Shown in pieces: positions 23,855-32,468 of a DNA stretch of 64,000 nucleotides. The notes below the pieces were generated by a model. That model made no database searches and was not told the origin of the DNA. It worked only from the letters and a program-made list of their open reading frames with translations. Position numbers and translations under genes: made by a program. Where the stretch lies: positions 1-64,000 of the forward strand of contig JAABRM010000024.1 in assembly GCA_011390955.1 (NCBI GenBank). Direction: 5' to 3'. The stretch's first letter is position 1. Every line of letters starts with the position of its first letter. This DNA is from Oscillatoriales cyanobacterium (GTDB lineage: Bacteria > Cyanobacteriota > Cyanobacteriia > Cyanobacteriales > Laspinemataceae).

Positions 23855-25234
23855 ATGCGCGTTTGCGTCATTGGTACAGGATATGTTGGTTTAGTCACAG
23901 GTGTTTGCTTGGCTCATACAGGGCATCATGTGATCTGTGTGGATAACAACGAAGAAAAAGTCAAGATGATGAAATCTGGGCAGTCCCCGATTTATGAACC
24001 GGGACTGTCGGAGATTATGCAGTCATCTACCAGTGCGGGACGGCTAGAATTTACCAGTGATTTAGCCGCTGGGGTAAATCACGGAGAAATTCTATTTATT
24101 GCGGTGGGTACTCCACCCTTACCTACGGGAGAAAGCGATACTCGCTATGTGGAAGCGGTAGCCCGTGGGATTGGTAGCCACCTGCAAAAAGGCTACAAGG
24201 TGATTGTGAATAAATCCACGGTGCCGATTGGTTCTGGCGACTGGGTGCGGATGATTGTCCTTGATGGACTGGCGGAACGGGAAAAATCTGGAAGCAAAGG
24301 GGATGAAGTCGCCGCTAAATTGGGAATTGAATTTGATGTGGTCAGCAACCCCGAATTTTTGCGGGAAGGTTCGGCGATTTACGATACCTTTAATCCGGAT
24401 CGAATTGTCCTCGGTGGCAATAGCCAGCGGGCTCTGGATCTGATGGAAGAACTCTATCAACCCCTGATCCAGCGGAAGTTTGCGGCAGATCCTGCTTTGC
24501 CTCCTGTCCCCGTGGTGAAAACTGACCTGAGTTCGGCGGAGATGATTAAATACGCCGCGAATTCCTTCCTGGCAACAAAAATTAGTTTTATTAATGAGAT
24601 TGCTAATATTTGCGATCGCGTGGGCGCCGATGTGGTACAAGTCTCCAAAGGCATTGGCTTAGATTCTCGGATTGGCCCGAAATTCTTACAAGCGGGCATT
24701 GGTTGGGGCGGTTCCTGCTTCCCCAAAGATGTCTCGGCGATGATTCACACTGCTGACGACTATGGCTATGATGCCAAACTGCTCAAATCCGCCGTAGAAG
24801 TCAACAAACACCAGCGGGCGATCGCGATCGAAAAACTTCAGCATGAACTGAAAATCCTCAAAGGCAAAACTGTTGGTTTGTTAGGCTTGACTTTTAAACC
24901 CGATACCGATGATATGCGCGATGCCCCCGCGTTGAATATTATTGAGCAACTCAACCGCTTAGGGGCAAAAGTCAAAGCTTATGACCCAATTGTTTCTCAA
25001 AGTGGCATTGGTCAAGGACTCTCTGGCGTCCTTGTAGAAACCAGCGCCGAACAACTGGCTTTTGGCTGTGATGCATTAGTTTTGATTACGGACTGGAACC
25101 AGTTCCTGCATCTCGACTACGCAAAGATGGCTAAATCGATGAATAATCCGGTGATGATTGATGGTCGGAATTTCCTCGATCGCAAGGCCATTGAAGCTGC
25201 CGGTTTCCGTTATGTGGGTATTGGTCGCTCATAA
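23855..25234 (+). CDS. ugd: UDP-glucose 6-dehydrogenase
   Basis: The 459-residue cytoplasmic enzyme oxidises UDP-glucose twice with NAD to UDP-glucuronate. The N-terminal Rossmann fold begins VIGTGYVGLVTGVCLA. The central domain has the VNKSTVPIG strand, NPEFLREGSA and the catalytic Cys288 in GWGGSCFPKD. The C-terminal UDP-binding domain has GLTFKPDTDDMRDAP and MIDGRNFLD. Length and order are normal. With the upstream decarboxylase it makes a UDP-glucose to UDP-xylose route for exopolysaccharide or envelope glycans. Confidence 0.96.
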   Translation: MRVCVIGTGYVGLVTGVCLAHTGHHVICVDNNEEKVKMMKSGQSPIYEPGLSEIMQSSTSAGRLEFTSDLAAGVNHGEILFIAVGTPPLPTGESDTRYVEAVARGIGSHLQKGYKVIVNKSTVPIGSGDWVRMIVLDGLAEREKSGSKGDEVAAKLGIEFDVVSNPEFLREGSAIYDTFNPDRIVLGGNSQRALDLMEELYQPLIQRKFAADPALPPVPVVKTDLSSAEMIKYAANSFLATKISFINEIANICDRVGADVVQVSKGIGLDSRIGPKFLQAGIGWGGSCFPKDVSAMIHTADDYGYDAKLLKSAVEVNKHQRAIAIEKLQHELKILKGKTVGLLGLTFKPDTDDMRDAPALNIIEQLNRLGAKVKAYDPIVSQSGIGQGLSGVLVETSAEQLAFGCDALVLITDWNQFLHLDYAKMAKSMNNPVMIDGRNFLDRKAIEAAGFRYVGIGRS

Positions 25235-25247
25235 TTAGCTACTAATT

Positions 25248-25376
25248 TATAGCAATTGTCATAGTTATGAAGTACAAAAAAACCTGTCATTCCCGCCGAT
25301 GGCGGCCTTCGCGGGGGTAAACTCCGACGGGAATCCAGAAAACCTCTGTACTTCCCGAACGACAATAACCGCTATA
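25248..25376. mobile_element. MITE-like element, family A, copy 3
   Basis: Left end TATAGCAATTGTCATAG and right end CGACAATAACCGCTATA; the inner parts also pair through GAAGTACA and TGTACTTC. The core carries an extra GATGGCGGCC insertion, so this is the longest copy (129 bases). It begins 14 bases after the ugd stop. Confidence 0.65.
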
Positions 25377-25519
25377 ATCCTCCATCCGCCAGCAAATTTC
25401 ATCTAATAAGAAAGGTTCATAGGAGAGAGAAAAGAGGTGAAGAAGGTTCTCTATTCTCTCTCCTCTATTCTCTCTCCTCTCTTTTTGTCCGCCAGTTATT
25501 TTATTGGCAATTAAGAAGA

Positions 25520-25768
25520 TTATTGGTCATTGTTATACTGCTCTAAAATGCCACTTTGAATCATCAGTTTTGGCCAAATAAGCAGGAAAAAACCCATCCA
25601 AGTTAATATGGGTATTGCCACGATCGCAGTCACCCAGAGGCGATGAAATAGCAACCAACTGCCTGCAACGATCGTCATGCCGGTTAATAAAATTGACCAA
25701 GGTTGACACCACCAGGGTTTATAATTCCAAGGATTTAGCGGCCTTTCTTTGGGCATACCTTCAGGCAT
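25520..25768 (-). CDS. Small two-helix membrane protein, conserved-type in cyanobacteria
   Basis: The protein has 82 residues. The N-terminus is rich in Trp and Pro (LNPWNYKPWWCQPWSI). Two membrane helices follow (about 25-43 and 48-67), then a short polar tail. I believe it belongs to a small cyanobacterial family of unknown function (possibly DUF6737), but this is from memory of the LNPW-YKPWWCQPWSI signature. It stands alone, with a purine/pyrimidine-rich AGAGAGAAAAGAGG region and MITE copy 3 downstream. Confidence 0.62.
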   Translation of the reverse strand: MPEGMPKERPLNPWNYKPWWCQPWSILLTGMTIVAGSWLLFHRLWVTAIVAIPILTWMGFFLLIWPKLMIQSGILEQYNNDQ

Positions 25769-25911
25769 AATGATTTTTTGGTTATTAGTTATTAGTTACT
25801 TCCTTAATATTTGTCAGCCCAAAAGCTATTAAAAGCTATTTGCCTTTGATTTATCGGTTATTATCAGGATTGTTTGGGCATCAAAGGTCTGATTTTGGGC
25901 TGACAAATATT

Positions 25912-27558
25912 TTAACACCGATCCCAAATTTTAATGGTTCCGTCCTGAGAACCACTGACGATAGTTTTGCCATTTGGGGTAAACTTCAACCCCCAAACTA
26001 ATCCAGAATGTTCAGTTAAAGTTGCTTCTAACGAGGTGGCATAATTGTTAGTTTGATTACCCAGTCGCCAAATATTAATGGTGCGATCGGCACTGCCACT
26101 GGCAAGGAATTTGCCATCAGGACTAAATGCCAGACAATAAACGACATCAGTATGACCTTTCAGGGTAGTAACTATCGAGGGATTTTCTGAGGATCGATCC
26201 AGAAGCCAAATATTAATCGTGCGATCGGCACTGCCACTAGCTAAGAATTTTCCATTAGGACTAAATGCCAGACAACGGACAATATCTGAATGGCCATCGA
26301 TCACGCAAAATTCAGAGGCGTTTAATTTGCCTGAATTGTTTTCTAAATGCCATATCTTAATACTTTCGTCTAAATTACCCATAGCGAGGATTTTGCCATC
26401 AGCGCTAATGGCTTCAGACCATACGGGACCCGCGTGACTATCCAGGGTTTGAATCAGTTCGCCAGTTTTGAGATCCCAAATTTTGATGGTTTCTTCTAGG
26501 GAACGACTGATCAGCATTTCACCATCCGGGGTGAAATGCAAGGAAAAAACCCCCAGAGAATGACCTTCGAGAATATTTTGCAAAGTGGGAGGCCGATCGC
26601 CATTGCCCAAATCCCATAGTTCAATGGTTTCTTGCATTGAACCAAGGGCTAAGGTTTGCCCGTCAGGACTAAAATCTAAGCAAAATACGGGATAACGATG
26701 TTCGGCGATCGTTTGTTGGATTTGCCCAGTGGCTAAATCCCAAATATTTAAACATTGGTTTAAACCGCCACTAGCGAGTTTGGGTGACTGTCCCTCCGGT
26801 ACGCGATCGCCGGTGACGGCGAGAGATAATAAGGATTTTTCGTCATTCAGGGTTTGCGTGCAGATCCAAGTGCTTGGGGGATCAACCTCTGGGTGATTTG
26901 ACCCAGTTGCCGATGGCACTTCACCCGTAACCCCAGCGCGAGATGTTAAATAACTTTTCAGCCCGCCACTGTAGAGAAGATCCTGAAGTGTTAATCTCAG
27001 GATTGGCTGAGTGCGATCGAGCATTTCCGTCGGCAAAAACCCGGCTAAAATCAAATTATATTGGTAATTTTCTCGTTCAAAATCTTCCTCAATTAAGACA
27101 AAAACTACCACCCCATCTCGGTCAATATCATTAGGTCTTAATGGCCAAGACCCGGTTTTTCTATCACCAAAATTACCTTTAACAATTATCAAAAAATCCT
27201 GGGAATTATTTAGAGTAAAATTACCCCCATATTGGCGCGACAAATCATGGTTTCTGTCGATAATTTCGACCCATGGGTCTAAATATTGCTTAACAATTAA
27301 CTTACTAAAACTATTTTTGAGTTTTTGCTTAAATTCATCTTTATCGATATATTTTTGGTAACTTTCTGGTAGTTTTTCCGCTTTTTGCCGGGTATAGAAT
27401 TTTTGGAGACGATTCAACAAAGTGCCGGAAATTACCATTAACTCACTATGATAACCTGTGAGTTGATAATCTTTCATTTGATGCAATACTGCTGCATTTG
27501 AATTGAGTCTTTTAATGAAGTCAGCTTGTTGATCTCTGAGTATTGCGATTCCGTCCAT
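25912..27558 (-). CDS. WD40 beta-propeller protein with an unknown N-terminal domain
   Basis: The protein has 548 residues. The first 210 form a mixed domain (including YLDPWVEIIDRNHDLSRQYGG and the acidic DIDRDGVVVFVLIEEDF) that I do not recognise. Residues about 245-548 form seven WD40 blades, with repeated FSPDGKFLASGSADRTINIW; blades 5 and 6 are almost identical, indicating recent duplication. I start at the ATG at 27558, because a GGGAGGAGG Shine-Dalgarno sits just before it; an in-frame TTG upstream lacks one. Propellers normally mediate protein binding, so the N-terminal domain probably carries the activity. No kinase, caspase or NACHT motif is visible. Confidence 0.83.
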   Translation of the reverse strand: MDGIAILRDQQADFIKRLNSNAAVLHQMKDYQLTGYHSELMVISGTLLNRLQKFYTRQKAEKLPESYQKYIDKDEFKQKLKNSFSKLIVKQYLDPWVEIIDRNHDLSRQYGGNFTLNNSQDFLIIVKGNFGDRKTGSWPLRPNDIDRDGVVVFVLIEEDFERENYQYNLILAGFLPTEMLDRTQPILRLTLQDLLYSGGLKSYLTSRAGVTGEVPSATGSNHPEVDPPSTWICTQTLNDEKSLLSLAVTGDRVPEGQSPKLASGGLNQCLNIWDLATGQIQQTIAEHRYPVFCLDFSPDGQTLALGSMQETIELWDLGNGDRPPTLQNILEGHSLGVFSLHFTPDGEMLISRSLEETIKIWDLKTGELIQTLDSHAGPVWSEAISADGKILAMGNLDESIKIWHLENNSGKLNASEFCVIDGHSDIVRCLAFSPNGKFLASGSADRTINIWLLDRSSENPSIVTTLKGHTDVVYCLAFSPDGKFLASGSADRTINIWRLGNQTNNYATSLEATLTEHSGLVWGLKFTPNGKTIVSGSQDGTIKIWDRC

Positions 27559-27903
27559 GAATGCCTCCTCCCTCAAATCTTGTGGCGTTTTTACTCGATT
27601 CCTGGAAATGATTTAGATTATCATATTTCTGGGTCGATCGGCTGACCGTTGACGGCATTTCGGCTTCGCGGCAGGGGGGCAGGGGTGCAGGGGGAAGAGG
27701 GTGTAGGGTGTAGGGGTGCAGGGGGAAGAGGGTGTAGGGTGTAGGGGGTAAATTAACAATTAACAATTGATAATTGACAATTAACAAAATTATCAATTAT
27801 CAATTATCAATTATCAATTATCAATTATCAATTATCAATTATCAATTATCAATTATCAATTATTCCCTCTTCCCTACACCCTACACCCTACACCCTACAC
27901 CCT
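27559..27903. repeat. GGGGTGTAGGG and TTATCAATTA repeat block
   Basis: GTGCAGGGGGAAGAGGGTGT units (27680-27750) are followed by a tandem AATTATCAAT 10-mer array (about 27755-27860), then CCCTACACCC units (27870-27901). The G-rich left and C-rich right flanks are inverted copies, so the whole block could fold on itself. It lies between two minus-strand genes, and I see no gene in it. Confidence 0.8.
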
Positions 27904-29499
27904 TTATCTTATGGATAAAAATAGTAAGCGTTGTAAAAATTCCGTGAGAAAATCGACGGCTGTGGAAAAGCCTAATGATTCAATGGCAGCGGGTAGTTGA
28001 AACATCCAAACTTTGCCGGTGGGGGAATATCCCACATCCCCTGTTCGAGAATATGTTTTGGCTGTTCTTTGCAAATAAAAGATTAAACCGATGGGAGATT
28101 GGTTTAATTGGTTGAGATATTTTTCCGCTTGGGCGATCGCTGCCCGGTCTGGGGCATACCAAAATACCCAAATTGGTAAATGAAATTCCGATGTTGCGGC
28201 GGTTTCTTGTTCTGATTTCATGGTCAGCATCCAATCACATTGAGGTTGATGTTTTTCCGGTCTTTGTAACCGCATCAACCAGGGCTGATGATTAATTACA
28301 GTGCGAATGGTCGGGGTGGATTTATCCAGGATTAAATAATGGCCGAAATCGGGATTCTGGCGACAGGAAATCGCCGGAGAGTCTATTTGCGTTTCCGGGA
28401 AGCGCTGGATGGCCGCTGTCATAAATAAATAAACGGCATCGGCTAATATTTGGTTTCTAAATGGCCAAATTTGTTCTTTTGCTTCTTTATGGCTAATATA
28501 GTCTAAATATGCTTTATAGAAACTGCGATATAGTGGATGTTTGAGTAATACATAATTCGGTTGGGTAAATTGATAGGTTTTATCGGTAAATACTCGCGTA
28601 TTTTCTTGACGGCATTGTTGTTTTAACCGCGTAATTAAATTGCGGAGGCGCACGACTTCATCGCGATATTGCTGGGCATTACTTTTTTCATAGCGATCGC
28701 ACTCTGAATGGAGCAAGCTTCCTGCAAAATAAAGCAAAAATTTATTTTCTGTTGTATTATAATCGGCATAACGATTGATGCCGGTTAACTCTTGTTTTAC
28801 TCCAGCTTTTTCGGCGGCGGTTCTTCCCGGACGGCGAATATAGTCTCTCACCGAATAGGCATCCATTTCTTGAATGTCTCCCACCCGCATAGTTTCGCTG
28901 CGCCGTCTCAGTTGATGCCGCAAATTCGGGGTAATTGTTTGTAGTTTCTGGTGCAGATTGTAGCGACGGTTGAGGCTGACTACCACAGGTAAGGTAGCTT
29001 CCCTAATATCAAGATTATCAAGGTGCTGATTGAGTTGAGATAAATTAATTTCAAACTGATTACTGGTGAAATTTTGCCCCAAACTGTTAAATAAACTCAC
29101 TAAGGTTTTCAGCATCAGAGAAACCCGGTCATCCAGGCGATCGCCTAACTTCTGATTCCAGGTATCATGCCATTGTTTTTCTTCTTCTAATGCGGCACCA
29201 TCAAACACTTCATCCATCACCAATAATTTATCAATTGACGATGATTCTTGAGCGTGAACCGATAACTGCCACTGTTTGACTAAAGCTGCTTCAGGAGCCA
29301 TAAGATTGTCAATATCCTCTGGCAAAAGATAGGGAAAGCCAATCTCATAAACTTGGGCAGATCGATGAATTAAACCGGGCAGCCGATGAGATTTGCCATC
29401 GGAAATCAGCACTGGACGATTCTTTGCCTTGACAGGCAAATCCAGGGAAACTGCCGGATCATCGTTGAGATAAGCAAATAAATTGGCGTAAATTTTCAT
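27904..29499 (-). CDS. DUF2357 domain protein without an McrB-like partner
   Basis: The protein has 531 residues. The central and C-terminal parts match DUF2357: DYIRRPGRTAAEKAG, then NRYADYNTTENKFLLYFAGSLLHSECDRYE, then the helical RLRNLITRLKQQC and the PLYRSFYKAYLDYI segment. DUF2357 proteins are often encoded next to McrB-type GTPases or other AAA proteins in restriction-like systems. No such gene is nearby here; the neighbours are a WD40 protein and an MscS-like protein. The function is unknown and a nuclease role is inferred from the usual context only. Start codon context is weak but there is no alternative nearby. Confidence 0.72.
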   Translation of the reverse strand: MKIYANLFAYLNDDPAVSLDLPVKAKNRPVLISDGKSHRLPGLIHRSAQVYEIGFPYLLPEDIDNLMAPEAALVKQWQLSVHAQESSSIDKLLVMDEVFDGAALEEEKQWHDTWNQKLGDRLDDRVSLMLKTLVSLFNSLGQNFTSNQFEINLSQLNQHLDNLDIREATLPVVVSLNRRYNLHQKLQTITPNLRHQLRRRSETMRVGDIQEMDAYSVRDYIRRPGRTAAEKAGVKQELTGINRYADYNTTENKFLLYFAGSLLHSECDRYEKSNAQQYRDEVVRLRNLITRLKQQCRQENTRVFTDKTYQFTQPNYVLLKHPLYRSFYKAYLDYISHKEAKEQIWPFRNQILADAVYLFMTAAIQRFPETQIDSPAISCRQNPDFGHYLILDKSTPTIRTVINHQPWLMRLQRPEKHQPQCDWMLTMKSEQETAATSEFHLPIWVFWYAPDRAAIAQAEKYLNQLNQSPIGLIFYLQRTAKTYSRTGDVGYSPTGKVWMFQLPAAIESLGFSTAVDFLTEFLQRLLFLSIR

Positions 29500-29806
29500 T
29501 GAAAAAAATAATCTATTTGATAACGGGTCTAACGGATGTTGACCAGAGATTTCTTAACCAATATAACTAATCTTGCCCAATTGCCCAGCTTGTATTGTCC
29601 GTGGATGAAAATATTGGGGCCGCCATCGGTTTGGGGCCGCCATCGGTGTGGGGGTGTGGGGGAAAGTGAAAAGTTAAAAGTTAAAAGTGAAAAGAAATAT
29701 CAATATTAGACAATTCTGGCTTTCCCTGGCTAAAAAGCCCCCCTTGGAAAGGGGGGTTGGGGGGATCGATCCGGTTTGGGAAAGCCAGAATTGTCTATTC
29801 TCTTAA
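29500..29806. repeat. Gap with GCCGCCATCGGT repeats and a 91-bp inverted element
   Basis: GGGGCCGCCATCGGT occurs twice in tandem near 29620-29655, followed by AAAAGTTAAAAGTGAAAAG repeats. The MITE-like element at 29707-29797 follows, with no reading frame of note. Confidence 0.6.
29707..29797. mobile_element. MITE-like element, family C, with perfect 20-bp ends
   Basis: TAGACAATTCTGGCTTTCCC and its exact complement form the two ends. Between them, an AAGCCCCCCTTGG/AAAGGGGGGTT hairpin makes the middle. It sits just downstream of the mechanosensitive-channel-like gene and may also end its transcription. Confidence 0.65.
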
Positions 29807-31447
29807 CTATTTGTCGCTGTTTTTAAAGGTAGATAACCATTCGCGCAACTGTTCCGCTGCGACATCGCGACCCCCTAAGCCAAAGGCGATCGCCACTGCA
29901 ACAGCGATCGCGCCCAGGAGTAGACCAAAAGCTAAATTCACAATATCCGTGGCAATGCCCATTTGCTGTAACGCCATTGCCCCAGATAGGGCAATAATCG
30001 AAATTCGAGCGGTATTGGCCAAAATTTTCGCATTGGCAGTTCCGGGGCTAGAAACTAGGGTGAAAGCTAAATTGGCGAGATATAAACCCACCCCAAAGAC
30101 CAGCAGACCGACCAAAACGCCGCCAGAACCTTGGAGAATGCCTTGAGCGATTTGAGTCAGGGCGGGCATCCCCAGCACTTCACTTGCGGCTACCGCTGCA
30201 AATAGCATGATGCCAACTTGCACCACAATTCCGGCGATTTGCGAAGGAGTTTTGCTGATGGTTGCGTTTCCAGAATTTTCCTGGCGATCGGAATTAGCAG
30301 ATCCGGTGGGCAGACCCAGCCATTGGAAAATCTTGTTAAAGCCAACACTGGCGAGAATATTAGAAACCAACTCAGAAATAAATTGGCTGATGACATAGAA
30401 CACTGCAAAAATCAAAGCCGCTGTGAAAATTTGCGGGATGGTATTTAAGATTTGTTGCAGCATCGACACCGCTGGTGCGGAAATGGCCTCAATTTGCAGG
30501 GCATTTAAAGAGGCGATCGCGGTAGGAATCAGAATCAACACATAGACCACAGTGCCGATCAAGGCAGACAGAGACATGGCCCCGTCGGTTTGGGTCAGTC
30601 CTACCTTGGAACCAATTTGGTCTGTGCCCATTGCTGCCAAGACATTGGTGACAATGCGGCGCACAATCCAGGCAATAAACCAGCCAATTCCCCCAATAAT
30701 TACGGCAGTGAGAATCTTCGGTAATGCCGAGAGAATATCATCCAGGAGATTTTGGACTGGTTGCAGGGGTCCTTGCAACTGCAATGCATCCAGAATCAAC
30801 GGCAGGAAGAACAAAAACACGAACCAATACATTGCATTGGCTAAGGTTTCGTTCAACGAAAAGGGGCTTTTTTCACCGCCAGTTTGTTCGGCCAAGCGAT
30901 CGTCTAAATGGAAGCTTTGTAATCCGTGAACCACGATGGTTTTAGTAATCGTGGCCACAATCCAAGCTACGCCCAAAAGCACCGCTGCACCGCCGATTTT
31001 GGGCAGGTAGTTAAATATCTGTTGTAAAAAGCTATTGAGTGGTTGGGAAACAATATCTAAATTTAAGACATTGAAAAAGGCGACTAGGGAGAAAATCATA
31101 ATCACCCAAAAAACCACTTGAGACGCCCATTTTTCGATGGGGATTTTGGCAGCCCCGGGCGGTTGACCCATCACTTTGGCGGCGATCCAGTTGTCCATCT
31201 CCGTGGCGTCGAGGAGTTTTTTGGTTCCAGCGGCAAAAACCGTCGCCAGCATCCAGCCCAAGACCAGGATCGCCAGGGCGCCGAGTAAACTGGGCAAAAA
31301 GCTACCGACTTGCTCGCCAATTTTGTTGAGAAATGAAGTGAATGGACTCAGGGCGGAACTGACTCCATTTTCCTGGGCCAATACCAGATAAGACCCCAGT
31401 CTCAAGCCCGGTTCTGGCATGGTGGTTATGTGCAAAATTTCATTCAT
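29807..31447 (-). CDS. Mechanosensitive ion channel-like TM-helix repeat protein
   Basis: The 546-residue integral membrane protein has about ten to eleven hydrophobic helices arranged as repeated units. Each unit has an amphipathic NxLPKI/LPQIFTA-type loop leading into a long glycine-rich helix (FLPSLLGALAILVLGWMLA, YLPKIGGAAVLLGVAWIVA, ALPKILTAVIIGGIGWFIA, TIPQIFTAALIFAVFYVIS). This is the pattern of TM-helix-repeat proteins of the mechanosensitive channel superfamily (CmpX-like). It lacks a clear beta domain of MscS after the last helices. Location is the plasma membrane. Osmotic or surface-stress sensing is inferred from the family. Confidence 0.8.
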   Translation of the reverse strand: MNEILHITTMPEPGLRLGSYLVLAQENGVSSALSPFTSFLNKIGEQVGSFLPSLLGALAILVLGWMLATVFAAGTKKLLDATEMDNWIAAKVMGQPPGAAKIPIEKWASQVVFWVIMIFSLVAFFNVLNLDIVSQPLNSFLQQIFNYLPKIGGAAVLLGVAWIVATITKTIVVHGLQSFHLDDRLAEQTGGEKSPFSLNETLANAMYWFVFLFFLPLILDALQLQGPLQPVQNLLDDILSALPKILTAVIIGGIGWFIAWIVRRIVTNVLAAMGTDQIGSKVGLTQTDGAMSLSALIGTVVYVLILIPTAIASLNALQIEAISAPAVSMLQQILNTIPQIFTAALIFAVFYVISQFISELVSNILASVGFNKIFQWLGLPTGSANSDRQENSGNATISKTPSQIAGIVVQVGIMLFAAVAASEVLGMPALTQIAQGILQGSGGVLVGLLVFGVGLYLANLAFTLVSSPGTANAKILANTARISIIALSGAMALQQMGIATDIVNLAFGLLLGAIAVAVAIAFGLGGRDVAAEQLREWLSTFKNSDK

Positions 31448-31780
31448 AAGTAGTTGTCCTAAACTTCTTTAATGTGCAGACAAAACAAAAATCAATTTTC
31501 TCGTCGATTTTTCAGCATTTGTACAGCACTTGGCACTATCCTACAGGACTGAGGCTGGGAAAGTTGGCTTTGTTTTGGGTTAAGAATGGCGATTTGTTGA
31601 CAATCGCCACAATTCCTGGGATTTTGCCGCGGCTGATTCTTATGACTCAAGTTTTCGAGAACCTAATTAATTTTTGTGGATTTCGATCCCAAGCTGAATT
31701 GTTTTACTATATGCGATTAGGCGAGTTTATTTGTCGCCAGCATTGCTTTCCGGTCGATCTCACTTCGCTATAACATAAAA
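31448..31780. other. Divergent intergenic region
   Basis: This region lies between divergent genes. No good promoter pair stands out. A possible 43-codon frame (31642-31773) lacks a ribosome-binding site and is not called. No repeats of the window's main families are present. Confidence 0.4.
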
Positions 31781-32245
31781 ATGGCATATTGTCAAGTTTT
31801 TGAACAGTCAATTCAAATTCGCGCTTCCGCTACAGCGGTAGAAAGCTGTATCACGGATTTAGAACTGATGCATCGTTGGCTTAATCCGGCTTTGCGCTGC
31901 GATCCGGTGGGAGACTGGAGTACGGAATTGGGTAGTCGCAGTCGATTTAGGATTCTGGTTCCGTTGTGGCAACCGACCCTGAATAGTGTGGTGGTCGAAC
32001 GAGAACCGGGGTTGATTGTCTGGGAGTTTCAGGGGTTTTTTACGGGGCGCGATCGCTGGGAATGTCAGCCAGAGGGTAAAGGAACCCGATTAGTGAATCG
32101 TTTTGAGTTTTCGATTCCCAATCCGATTATTGCGTTTGGGTTCGATCGCTTTGCGGCCAACTGGACTCGACAAGATATGCAAGCTCAATTGCGTCGGTTT
32201 AAGCAGGTCGCCGAAAGAATTTATCTCAGTTCTGGAACGGTTTAG
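31781..32245 (+). CDS. SRPBCC (START-like) superfamily protein
   Basis: The protein has 154 residues. The helix-grip fold is suggested by the opening strand FEQSIQIRASATAVESCITDLELMHRWLNPALRC, a run of short strands (SRFRILVPLWQPTLNSVVVEREPG, LIVWEFQGFFTG), and the long C-terminal helix RQDMQAQLRRFKQVAERIY. The polyketide-cyclase/dehydrase-like branch is typical in cyanobacteria, often of unknown ligand. It is monocistronic, followed by a TGGGCAATGCCCA repeat at about 32251-32270. Confidence 0.82.
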   Translation: MAYCQVFEQSIQIRASATAVESCITDLELMHRWLNPALRCDPVGDWSTELGSRSRFRILVPLWQPTLNSVVVEREPGLIVWEFQGFFTGRDRWECQPEGKGTRLVNRFEFSIPNPIIAFGFDRFAANWTRQDMQAQLRRFKQVAERIYLSSGTV

Positions 32246-32468
32246 CTATTAGGTGGGCAATGCCCACCCTAAATTTTTGTTAACATTTTTGCGGACATTT
32301 TTTTAATTTTTTTAACAAAACACGCCTAAAATTCATATTTGGCAGAAAAAATTAGTTAAAATTATCGAGGGAGCCACAAATGTAATGGCCGCCGCTGAAT
32401 ATTCAGCATATTTCGATCGCAATTACCCTAACTTTAAAAATAAAAAATAAATTGATTTTGATTAAATT

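Noticed and set aside
31474-31773. Frame just upstream of the SRPBCC gene
   Set aside because: No ribosome-binding site at either of its Met codons and no recognisable domain; it lies in a divergent promoter region.
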